Source of the DNA: Aralia elata
Taxonomy: Eukaryota > Streptophyta > Magnoliopsida > Apiales > Araliaceae
Reading direction: 5' to 3'
DNA: 64,000 nucleotides
NCBI GenBank assembly: GCA_034770075.1
Contig: JAVJAP010000214.1
Coordinates: forward strand, 682,001-746,000
The translations under genes were made by a program, and so were the position numbers. Under the pieces are notes generated by a model. The model was not told the DNA's origin. It searched no databases and saw nothing but the letters and a program-made list of their open reading frames with translations. Shown here one piece after another: positions 11,965 to 22,372 of this stretch. Every line of letters begins with the position of its first letter. Position 1 is the first letter of the stretch.

Positions 11965-12799
11965 GTATATAGGGTTGGCTAGCTACCCCCAAGATGGTGG
12001 TGGTTAGAATTGTGCCACAATAGTATTTTTTAAAATAAAAAAAAAAGCTTTTCCTTTTTTTAATTAAAAAGGGATATTACAATAAAATAATGCTAGGCAA
12101 CGAATGAGTAAAAAAATACTGAAACAAGATAACATAGAAGATGATTTGGCATGTAGAAGACGAACTAATTTGTATTTAAAAGAGAAAGGAAAGGACAAGA
12201 AAAGAAAAGAAAAAAGAAAGACTAACTAATTCAATAAAAACTGCTGTCAATGTGATCTCTGTCTTCTATTCTTCTACCTCTCCATCTCTAATTTATTTTC
12301 TCTCCTATCTCTACTTTTCATGATTCCACCACCCAAACCTCTAGACATCTCCATCACTTTTCCCGCCCACCTCTAGTAAGTAGCAGTCTTTTATTTTATC
12401 TCCCGTCTCTATCATCAAGGGACATCTAAACCTGTTGGCCGCATTACCCAACACAAATGCAAAATTTTGTAACTCCAACTTTCCGGCAACAGACTGGAAG
12501 AATGGAGGAGAAGTGGGAGGTAGTGGCTGGAAGTTACAGTGGCGTATGGCAGTGCTCAAGGTGCAAGGACTTTTCCTGATTAAACTTTTGTTAGTTGCAT
12601 ATTCAGTTTTAACTCAAATGTCCCTACTTTCTGTAGTAAGGGTATTTACTGTCTAAACTTTTGGGTACAATGCTAACCATCCCCATGTACATATTTCTAA
12701 TAGGGGTGAAGGGAAGGAGAAAAACAAAAAAGTATAATGCAGCCAGAATGACAGCCTACATACTTCTTAAAAAGTAACAGATCTGCCGTAGTCCTTATT

Positions 12800-13026
12800 G
12801 ATTAGGGGGACAACAACTATGTGGAGTTGCAAATTGGCAATTTTTTTTGTCAAGGCACAGAAAAAATGTTGCATCCAAATAGCAAAGAATTGCATATTTA
12901 TAGTGGTAATATAAAATGCAACTTCTTGAATGCAACCCTTTGCAATACAAATACAACTTTTTCCTGTGTCTTGACAAAAAACTCAACCAATTTGCAACTT
13001 CATGGAGTAGGGTTCCTAATTAGGGA
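12800..13026. mobile_element. Fold-back MITE-like inverted repeat
   Basis: Two arms of roughly 90 bases are inverse copies of each other. For example GGAGTTGCAAATTGG (12823-12837) pairs with CCAATTTGCAACTTC (12988-13002), and TTTTTTGTCAAGGCACAG pairs with CTGTGTCTTGACAAAAAA. The outer edges (ATTAGG and CCTAAT) are approximate and no target duplication was fixed. The short frames on both strands are the two arms read through. Confidence 0.75.
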
Positions 13027-13492
13027 ATAGGAAACAACACCAATGAACTGACACCATTCAAGTCTAGTATATGAGAAATTAAAATTACATCAATCAAGGT
13101 TTCATACTAAAAAAATATGGGCAAGTTTCCTGATTCCACATATCATGAGACAAACCTAATGGTCTTTGATTGGCAGGAATTCAGGATTTTTTGTTATTGA
13201 TAATTACAGTAAAGCAAACAAATTCAATTATACTGTATATCTCCAAAGTACCAAATAGTCAATGACAAATGAATCTACTTGAAACTTGAAAGCACCAAAA
13301 GGTGATCTAGCAATCATTTCAACTGTAATTTAACAAAAGCTATTCTAAAAAAAATAGAAATAAAAAATCAACACAAATCACAATACAGTTGGAATCAAAA
13401 CGGGAATTCGTTTACATTATCTCTATCCAAAATGGATATATGTGCTCCATATGTCACCCAATATAGTACAGCAGTTAGAAATGAGTTTCACT

Positions 13493-14217
13493 CGTAGTTG
13501 TTAAGGCCCACTCTAGGTACAAGATGCACTATAGTCTCTACGCACAAGGTGCACCCTAGGCACAAATACCCCAGTAACCTAGGCGAGAGGCACATGCCCA
13601 TTTTGAAATGAGACGCATAATGTATGAAATATCGTTAATGTTTATGACATACAACAACTCCTTTGAAAATGTGTGCAAAAATAAAAGGCAACAATCTCTT
13701 TTACCTATATAGCAACATCAACTATTAAGATCTTATAAAAATTAAAAAGACAAGCCAAGAAAAGATACATTTAATTATCTATCTAATGCACCAAAAGTAA
13801 GAGACAGTAAGAGGATGAATAAATTCCAGATTCAGTTCAAAATTTTGTCTCCCCAAAACAACGAAGAAGGAGAAATCCTTTTGTCACAATCATGGAGGTA
13901 GACGAAGACTTACGAAGTTGCACATGAGAATCGATGTTGGTAAACAAAGCTGCACGTCTCACAAAGTTGGTTGTTTGTTTTTCTGTTTTGGACTTTTAGT
14001 TTCTAATTTCTTTTTTGGGTTTGTCGATTGTTTTTTGGGGTTTGGAATTTTTCTATTAAGTCGAGTTGATAGTCTAGGCACATATCGCCTAGCATTGCGT
14101 GGACTTAAACATAAAAACCCATGTCTTATCTACCTGTGCCTCGTCTCATTGAAATTTGAAGCAAAGCACACTGCGCCTCACCTCACCTCGAACCTAGGCG
14201 AACCTTTGACAACTATG
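13493..14217. mobile_element. Non-autonomous hAT element with 8-bp TSD
   Basis: Identical octamers GTTTCACT flank the element at 13485-13492 and 14218-14225. Terminal repeats are CGTAGTTGTTAAGG on the left and, reversed, CATAGTTGTCAAAGG on the right. Sub-terminal CCTAGG/GCCTAGGC motifs and AGGCGCA-type phrases recur near both ends. An 8-bp duplication with short TIRs is diagnostic for hAT. No transposase is encoded in its 725 bp. It sits in the SUN pseudogene interior. Confidence 0.88.
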
Positions 14218-14229
14218 GTTTCACTAATA

Positions 14230-15716
14230 ACTAGTAACGGAGTTCAAGTTACTAGATAATAAATGACTAACAGCCATAAAAAATAAATTTTAAAATAAAA
14301 CCACCAAACTGCAATTCAGAAGTCCAATGATTCTATAGAAGCATAACGCCCTTGAAACTGTACTTAGAAAAGCAATTATCTTTTTCTAGCAGCAGAATAA
14401 CCAAGTACATAATAAGATTAATAGTCATGTTTAGGGTACTACTAACTGGGAATTAGATCCAACAAAATCAGCAACAAATATTTAGGCTTTCATACATCCA
14501 TTCTGCAAGGAAGAAGCTGAATAGCTATTTGGATGGTGAGAGCTCAAGAACAACAATTAGTTCTTCCACCAAAATTTATTCTTCTACATATATTTGAAGC
14601 ACCTGAGTAGCCAGTGCCAACTCTATTTGGAAGCAGAGAAAAGCAATCAAGAAATCATTTTATAGATAGAAAGTCTAATCAGGTACCAACATTTTACTTC
14701 CGAGTAACTTTAAATAAAGTCAATGGAAAGGCCTAAACACACAATATTGCAATCTATCAAAATATGCTTTATATAAAATTCTATGGTATGTAGTAAGTAG
14801 CATGTGTAAAAAGAAACTTTTTATTGGAGTTTAGAGAGGAGGGAGAGAGGAGGAGACAAAGAGAAAGAAAATAAAAAGGCCTTGAGTTCTCATCACCAAG
14901 AACATAAAAAAAGGGCCTAGAGAGCCAAAAGAATAGTTTACAACCATTGTTCAAAGAATCTAGCAGAATGATCTCCGAACCCAATTTTAAACTGAAGGTC
15001 ATACTACAGCCTTGGTTGAGGTTGTTGGACATATCAAGGCCAAGCTGAAGGTAAGTTAGAATTATTTGCTTCAGATTAAGGTAAGGGGAAATTGCACTAA
15101 AAAGGTCTGCCTAACCTTCAAACCCTCTTACTTAGAGCATACTACTATGTCTCTAAGTCTCATGAACATCAGTAGTCAACACAGCCCCCACATTAAGAAT
15201 TTTTTTAGAAAGAAAATAATAAAGAGAGAAAAAATAAAAATCCTTGATTATGCAAAGAGTACGCTTCTCTTGTGATCTAATGCAAATAAACTTGCAACTA
15301 AATAGCCCTTTTCCTGGCAGAAACCATAGGGAAAAGGGATAACGTTATGGCCAAAATTTCTACAATTGATTGGTTTCCGTTTACACTAACATACTGAAGA
15401 AAAATGGAAAGAGCTTCCTAATTGGACAATTCTTTCAAATCTGAAAATTAAAGCACCAAGCTTATGATATGGGCGTTAGTTTCAGCTACAGACCTCAACT
15501 GAACAACAAATCAACAGCCTAACCAAAATCTTTTAGAAGTTCAAGCAGAAACATGTGGTGAGATTAGTTAATAATTAGACCACAATCTAAAAACAGAACG
15601 AACAAGATATTTTCTCTGCTAGGGACTGTAGAAGCATATATTAAACACAATCACATACAAAATCAATAGTATATAGTATAAACTCAATTTCAAGATGGTT
15701 TTAAATTGGAGATATT
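14230..15716. other. AT-rich SUN interior, nothing recognised
   Basis: No coding signal or clear repeat apart from fragments of the dispersed AGCAATCA-type phrase near 14640. Confidence 0.6.
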
Positions 15717-15746
15717 TTAACACCAGTAGGTTAGGACATTAGGTAC

Positions 15747-16252
15747 AATAAGAATATCCAATTCACTTTCCACTTCAGACGCCTTATCCTCCATTTTCTG
15801 GATCTTACGATCCACAACCTCCACCTGAACCTTCATCATTTTCGTAGTCTTCTTCACAAATGCCTCCACTTCCACAATCTGGCTATCAAAATTATCCCAA
15901 GAAACGGGAGTATTCGTCGAATATAACCAGCCATTCATCTGAACAAACCAGCCAGTAAAACGAGAAGCAACAAGTTCTTCGTGAAGACACTAACCACCGT
16001 TTGCCACCTGGGTTTTCCCGAGGAGGCGCCGCCCTTACGGGCTGAGGACAGGGGCTTAGTCGCTGATGTTGAATCAGGGACTATGGGTTTTTTGACTTGA
16101 ACTACAGCTGCACCTCTTCTTGGTCTCTCAATTGAATGGCTGGAATCCTTCGCAACTCCAATCTCACCGCAAGATTTCTTCTCGCCAGCAACAACCGGCC
16201 GTGGCCTTGCTGCGGCAGGGTTCGACGCGATTGAAACTTTGGATGCCGACAT
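15747..16252 (-). pseudogene. SUN-domain protein, first exon (frameshifted)
   Basis: Starting at ATG 16252, the product opens MSASKVSIASNPAAARPRP with VVAGEKKS, the typical N-terminus of plant SUN1/SUN2-type inner-nuclear-membrane proteins. A basic nucleoplasmic tail follows, then one membrane segment (VFTKNLLLLVLLAGLF, about residues 89-104). Coiled-coil sequence comes next, with the conserved FVKKTTKMMKVQVEVVDRKI. Directly after the membrane segment the frame breaks at TGA near 15937. One missing base in the otherwise conserved Q-M junction would explain it. Coding resumes in the next frame to a possible GT donor at 15746-15745. Family identity is firm. Inactivity is inferred from this break, a break in the last exon and the absent middle exon; assembly error is the alternative. 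Confidence 0.82.
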
Positions 16253-16616
16253 TGATTTTTACAAGGAATTTTTTACAGGATATGAAGAGAGAGAGAGAGA
16301 GTTTGTGAAACCCTAATTGTTACGAATTGCGGGATATTTGACAGAAATTTTGAATTTCAAAGGGAGAAATGAAGATATGCGGTAAAGGAATTTTGTCAGA
16401 CAAAAATGAAATACGAGAACAAAAAGAGCGGGAACTGAAGAGACGTGGTCAGATGGATAGTCCGGGCGGTTTGGCCCGACCTAATCCGGGTTTCAAGGCA
16501 ACCACAATCACACTATGGGAGTTTTTTTTAGTTGTAGAAAAAAAAAGAAGAGAAGATAAGAGAAAGTTTTTGTTTTCTCTAACTTTCTTCTCAAAAGTAT
16601 GAAGAAATTTTTTGAC
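16253..16616. other. Upstream of SUN pseudogene
   Basis: This presumed former promoter/5' UTR has a GA repeat (16288-16302) and purine-rich low-complexity sequence. No core promoter element could be assigned. Confidence 0.4.
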
Positions 16617-17484
16617 TCAAAATGCACTCACTTTCTTTAGTTTTTTTTTTCTTTTTATATACTTCCTCATATTTTCTATCAACTTGTTAGAAACCATATG
16701 AGCGACGACCACCTCACGCAAGCGTGTCGTAGAGTCTATCACCTTGTTAAGTAGATATGCAGCCGTTTCTAGGGCATAACCCCAGAAGGATACTGGAAGG
16801 TCGGTAAAACTCATCATGGAACGAACCATGTCCAACAATGTTCGATTTCTCCTTTCAGATACACCATTCAACTGTGGCGCCCCTGGTGGAGTCCATTGTG
16901 AGATTATACCATTTTCTTTGAGACAATTGAGAAACTCATTGGTCAAGTATTCCCCTCCTCGATCCGATCGAAGAATCTTAATACTCTTACCAATTTTCTT
17001 CTCTACTTAACTTCTGAATTCTTTGAACTTTTCAAATGATTCAGATTTGTATTTCATTAAATACACATATCCAAATCTAGAATGATCATCAGTGAAAGTA
17101 ATAAAATAAGAATACCCTCCTCGTGCATTCGTTGTCATAGGTCCACATACGTCTGTGTGTACCAACGCTAACAACTCTGTAACTCTTTCTCCTTTTCCAC
17201 TAAAAAGAGATTTAGTCATCTTACCCATGAGACAAGATTCATAAGTTGGATATGATTCGTAATCAGATAACTCTAAAAGCCTATTTTATGCAACTTGGTT
17301 AATCTTGTTTCATTGATATGACCGAGTCTATAGTGCCACATAAAGGTATAATTAACATCATCTCTTTTTCTTTTCTTAGTTTGTTCAATTTGAAGTATAT
17401 TTTCATGTAAGTCAAGTATGTAAAGTCTATTCAGTAGGTTCCCAACACCATATAAAATATTTTTATTATAAATAGAACATCTGT
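16617..17484 (-). pseudogene. Ty1-copia GAG-pre-integrase/integrase fragment
   Basis: On the minus strand, 17480-17230 encodes a GAG-pre-integrase segment (readable 'WHYRLGHINETRLTKLH'). The next 280 codons are the integrase core: 'LVHTDVCGPM' (first Asp), 'FTDDHSRFGYVYL' (second Asp), 'SDRGGEY' and the 'NGVSERRNRTLLDMVRSMM' block with the catalytic Glu. A TAA at 17009-17007 and a break in the pre-integrase part interrupt it. After 'AAYLLNK' the sequence departs from the family, so the 3' part is deleted. The right edge is cut by a gypsy LTR at 17485. Confidence 0.9.
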
Positions 17485-18149
17485 TGTGACACCCCCAAAT
17501 TCAGGTACAAATACCTCGAATTTGGTGCTCACGATAAAATACATTCATACACCTCTAAACAACATAAATCAACTAATGCGGAATAAAATAAACATATGTT
17601 GTTCATTAAAAAAGGTTTACTACGGTCCCAAGGTCTATAACTATAAATAAATACATCGCAGAATACATTAATAATACAAAACTATTCCACGATTATATAA
17701 CGGGATAGTACATATAACTATTCCTTAAGCTTTCCTTTGCCTTTGTCCGCTTTGGAACTCCCCGGCTTAACTGCAATAGGTTCATGATATAGCAAGGGTG
17801 AGCAACTACTTTGCTCAACAAGTTTAAAAGCAAGAATAAAGATATATCATGAATGAATAAGAATAATAACTACATAGATCAACAATTTATGAACATTGAT
17901 GAATTAGCTGAAATGACATAATCAAAGTCCAAATGAAACAATTAATAATGATTATTTACTGCTGAGTGGTCCAACCGACCATGAACTTTTGGCCAAAGAG
18001 TCAATCATTCAATTAATTCTTTTAAAATCTGGCCCCGTCAGTTGTACTCGAGGGGATCAGCCTCTTGTACACCATGTATATGCATAACATTTAACTCTGA
18101 CTGCATCGAATAACCGATACATTATAATCCCCTACTCAGGGTTGCTCTC
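17485..18149 (-). repeat. Truncated Tekay-like gypsy LTR (fourth copy)
   Basis: Begins TGTGACACCCCCAAATTCAG, the same terminus as the other chromovirus LTRs here. It follows them through the shared ATATGTTGTTCATT and TCATGATATAGCAAGGGTGA phrases. It stops where the LTR of element 1 starts at 18150, so element 1 probably inserted into it. The rest of this LTR is not in the window as far as I can tell. Confidence 0.8.
17799..17817 (-). other. Conserved LTR hairpin
   Basis: TGAGCAA-CTACT-TTGCTCA forms a perfect 7-bp stem with a 5-nt loop. The same stem is found at 18486, 33948 and 58109. Confidence 0.7.
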
Positions 18150-18485
18150 TGTGACGCCCCCAAATTCGGGTTTTTCAAATACCCGGATCCGGTCATCACG
18201 ATCCAATACAACATTCACCTCCAACAACATACATTGACTAAAATGCGAAAATAAACATATGTTGTTCATTAGAAAGGTGTTACTAGTCCCAGAATACAAT
18301 AACCTTAAGCACTGAACACAAATCCATACCCCAAATAACTATCAAGGTTTAAATTACATTAATAGTAATTAACTACACACAGAATGAAATCAGCTACGTG
18401 AAATCTATCACTTCATCTTTTCTTTCCCTTTGCTTTTTTCTGATGTCTCGGGTTTAGCTGCAATGGAGTCATGATATAGCAAGGG

Positions 18486-18504
18486 TGAGCAACGAGTTTG
18501 CTCA
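18486..18504 (-). other. Conserved LTR hairpin
   Basis: TGAGCAA-CGAGT-TTGCTCA, a perfect 7-bp stem, located about 340 bases inside the LTR edge. Confidence 0.7.
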
Positions 18505-19559
18505 GCAAGTTTAAAGTGCAACAATAAAGGATATATCATGATGAAGGGAATATAGAAAGAGAATTCAACAATATAATTATCAGAAGCAAGAATAATAAAT
18601 GCTTTTAGAACAATTGATAGTCAAGTAGACTTTGAACACTAACTTTCAAAGGAGTCAATAGCTAGTTGACCCTCTGGTTACTGGCTCCAGAATAAGTACT
18701 TGAGGGGATCAGCCTCGCGTGCGCTATGTGTATGCATAACATTTAACTCTGCTAGTTGTACCTTATATACGGTACCTGGGGTACTCCCCTATAAATAAAG
18801 GGGTGTTCATTCAGTCTAAGAATCCTCACCATTGATTAGTTCGGATAGCTTTTATAAATTCTCACACACTTGTCTGACCGAACAAGGGTTCAGACTTAAT
18901 CATGAATAGTTCATGAATTTCGGAACTTTAATAAATGTACGAATTCAAACGCACCGAATGCGATTGTCAATAATATCATAGATGTGGAATAACTGTAAAT
19001 TAATTAAACCACTTAAGCATTCTTAGAATAAATTTTCAACCTACAGTACGATAGTAGCCTGCTCGAATGAAAAGAACTTACTACAGTTAAAGTTTCGATA
19101 TAAAGAACCTGCTCAATGTAAAAGTTGAGTAAGATAGAACTTGCCTGTTTGCTCAGCTACAGATAAAATTTAGCTTTAATTAATTGATCTTGGATAACCT
19201 ATCAGTTGGTAAAATCGGTTTATCCATTAGCATTGCATAACTGTATAACGATACACTCACTTATACTATTTATTTAGCAGATAAACAATTCACCATATAT
19301 ATTTAATTACGATTTAACGTTAGCTAGACAGAAATTAATTTAATGACCTTTAGCTATTAAAATAAATGATAGCTAATTATGATTACTTATTCTTTGAATA
19401 CCCAAATTAATACCTTTAGTTGTCTCTAAGTATGGATTAAAAATCCTTATTTATTATTCATAAAATAGATAGTAAATTTATTCTGGTTTAATGTCAACTA
19501 AATAACAACTGATCACTTATTTAGTTTACCCTTAATTACTATTCACCCTTAAGGGTAAT

Positions 19560-20340
19560 TGAGTAATCATTATCCTTGTTCCTTATTCAACATTAATTAA
19601 ATACTTAAGGTACTAATTTTACACACACTTAATTATTATTTAATATTAAATAATAATTAACTATTTATTATTTTTATTTATTATTTATTGCTAAATAATA
19701 AATAATTATTTTGTTAACTTATTCATACTTAATTATTATCTAATATCAATTAAATAACAATTAAATATTTATTATCTTTATTTATCAGCAATAGATAATT
19801 ACTAACTTCATTCATACTTAATTATTATTTAATAGTAAGTAAATAATAATTAAATACTTACTATCTTTATTTATTATTTATTGTTAGATAATAAATAATT
19901 ATTTACTAACCTTATTCATACTTAATTATTATTTAATATTAATTAAATAATAATCAAATATTTATAATAAATAATTTATGTACTTATATTTACGTATTTA
20001 TTATCTTTATTTATTATTTATTGATAAATAATAAATAATTATTTACTAACTTTATTTATACTTAATTATTATTTAAGATTAAATAATAACTAAATATTTA
20101 TTACCTTTATTTATTATTTTTGGATAAATAATAAATAATTATTTAGTTAACTTGTTCCTACTTAATTATTATTTAATATTAATTGAATAACAATTAAGTA
20201 TTTATTATCTTTATTTATCATTTGTGGGAAAATAATAAATAATTACTTATTAACTTTATTCATACTTAATTATTATTTAATATTAATTAAATAATAACTA
20301 AATATTTATTATCTTTATTTATTATTTAACAACAACTAAC
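19560..20340. repeat. AT-rich tandem repeat block in LTR
   Basis: Seven diverged units of about 90-150 bases each contain CATACTTAATTATTATTTAA. They begin near 19625, 19728, 19815, 19917, 20066, 20157 and 20263. Confidence 0.8.
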
Positions 20341-21320
20341 TATTTTATTTGTGTATTGTTATTTCAAAAATAAAATAACTATAAATCATTCTGTTAGCAT
20401 TATAACTAGTTACTGTTAAATAACAGTTAAATTGTTATTATTCATAGTTAAAATAGTAAACAATTTTGTTATTCAATCTATTTGGACAATACTTGAAATA
20501 ATTTGAGGATGGTCGAATTTTATGTTAGTTTCCTTCTCAGCAATCGGGTTCCAGCCACACTAAACCATTTAAAGAAAATTTGTGCAGAGTTGCTACTGTA
20601 TAGTGTATACTCTCCCCTGTTCCAAGATTTGCATATTCACACATACTTACATTCAAGGCTCCTAACAATAATATGCCTACTAAGTTTGTGACCAGTCCAA
20701 TTTATCACAAATAAAGAAAACCAAAGTCTGATTTTATCACCCATGTCGTTGACACAACATGTAACACCAAAAGAGAAACAGTTTTCGTTCAGTCATTTTA
20801 ACAAACACATGGTGGGTATGCCAGTTCTTAGAAAATTTCCCACAAGCAAAACAGGCTACTAACTCAATATCACAGGCAATTCAACAATCAATTCTCATTG
20901 ACATTACATCGAGCACCTTGTGGGCATAACAAAAATTGAACTAGCCTAACCCTATATAGAACCATAATGTCCGAACCTTTCATGGTTCTGCCACACACAA
21001 AATCCCAATCAACAATCACACCAATTAACAACAAAATTCGACTAAACAGAATAAAGGAAATTACACAGCACATGATCTCAATACAGAAGGAAGAAAACCG
21101 AAAAAGAAATTGAAACAGAGGAAAGGGCCTTCAGAAAATCTGGGCTTATACCTTAAGGCGGTTCGGCTTGCTCTTCTCCTTATTCTCCCAAAGTAATTGA
21201 TCAAGCCGGACATCCACAGTAGTTTCCCCCTTCGAATTTCCTTTTTTTTTTGTTTTTTTTGACTGCTCTCTCTCTAATTTGACTCTCAATATGGCAGCTT
21301 TGGTTAGGGTTTAGGCTCAA

Positions 21321-21326
21321 TTTATA
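21321..21326 (-). promoter_or_regulatory. Putative TATA box of LTR 1
   Basis: The sense strand reads CTATAAATTGAG about 1 kb from the U3 edge. A matching box occurs in the LTRs of elements 2 and 3. Confidence 0.5.
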
Positions 21327-22325
21327 GAAAATTTGTTACCCAATAAACTGGGTATTACCTTACTTGATTCATCAAAACCCAATGGTAGGAAGGAGGCAAC
21401 GACTGTGACTCGCCGGCTGGCCTTTGAGCCGTGCGCCCTCACCGGTCGCGTCGCCGAAAATCCGGGACCCTTGGTCCGTTCGTCAAACGTCCGGTCGTTC
21501 CTTGGTAGCCGTTGGTCCTTCGCGCCCTCACACGCCGACGCCAGTCCTGCCGATCCTCTCACTATCGCCGGCACATGGTTTGACAGCCCTTTTTCTCCCG
21601 TCTCTCGCTCGCCTGTCTGATTGATTGAGGATTTGGGGTCGCTAGGTTCGGCTAACTGAGATTCTAGGGCTGATAGGTTTCCCCTTTTTTGCTCGGCTGA
21701 ATCTCAACTCCTATAACCATGTCCCCAAATAAGCTACCAATTGCCAACATCAGTTAGGAAGGGATCCGACCCGTGCCCCATGATTCAACCCGACTGGACA
21801 AGAGCTTGGACTCAACCCAAGGGGAGTTGGGTCGGCTGAAAAAAAAATAAGTGGCCCAATAGGAAAATAAAAGGGAATTGGGCTCAATCGACTAAAATTT
21901 GGGTCAGGTAAAATAAAGAGAGGGATGACCCAATTAATAACCTTATGTTCCTATATTATTTATTTTTTCTTTTTTAAATTAAATTAACTAACTAATTCAA
22001 TTAATTAATTATTTAAAATATTAGTTTTAGTAATAATTCCTCATTATAATTCCTAATATTACAATTAAATAATTGGTATAATTATTTAACTGTTTTAGAT
22101 ATTCATTCAAGTTATATAATTCGATAACTTGAATTTAACGTTATGTTGAGGTGAAATTTATTATTTAACCCCTTAACATTACAAATTAGATCACATAATT
22201 ATTCCATCAAGTAATAATACACACACCTGAGCCTGATTAAGCGCATAAAATAATTTCATAGATAATAAGATTTTATATTTAAGAATTAATTGATAGCATA
22301 GTTACAAAATTTCTCGGACATTACA

Positions 22326-22340
22326 TCCTCTTCCCCTTAT
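22326..22340 (-). other. Polypurine tract of element 1
   Basis: The sense strand reads ATAAGGGGAAGAGGA immediately before the TGTAATG LTR start. It primes plus-strand DNA synthesis. Confidence 0.85.
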
Positions 22341-22372
22341 AAAAATTCCGTCCTCGGAATTTCAATCTAAGG

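Larger units (their letters stand above)
9124..15746 (-). other. Interior of SUN pseudogene, intron-like, middle exon missing
   Basis: Between the first and last SUN exons I find no sequence for the rest of the coiled coil or for the first half of the SUN domain (the segment holding the conserved GEPGQCF motif in the family). The 6.6 kb is AT-rich and holds a hAT element, a fold-back MITE, simple repeats and a dispersed repeat whose phrase AAAGGTGATT-GAGCAATCATT recurs near 11120, 13300 and 14640. The middle exon may have been deleted, or may have decayed beyond recognition by eye. Confidence 0.6.
18150..22325 (-). mobile_element. 3' LTR of chromovirus element 1 (4.2 kb)
   Basis: On the plus strand it runs from TGTGACGCCCCCAAATTC to CGGACATTACA. 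On the sense (minus) strand it therefore starts TGTAATGTCC and ends GGGGGCGTCACA. The polypurine tract of element 1 abuts it at 22326. Inside are a TATA box (minus, 21326-21321), a GC-rich stretch (21400-21620), an AT-rich tandem block (19560-20340) and the conserved hairpin (18486-18504). Frames of 60-95 residues at 21317-21624 come from the GC-rich part and are not genes. Confidence 0.88.

Noticed and set aside
17485..18149. This LTR fragment as the 3' LTR of element 3
   Set aside because: Its start resembles element 3, but further in it is closer to elements 1 and 2. The flanks (TCTGT left, GGCGC at 60952) do not match as a TSD. Left as a separate copy.
21317..21624. Overlapping frames in the GC-rich part of LTR 1
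   Set aside because: They lie within the LTR, on both strands, with no recognisable domain. High GC lowers stop frequency.
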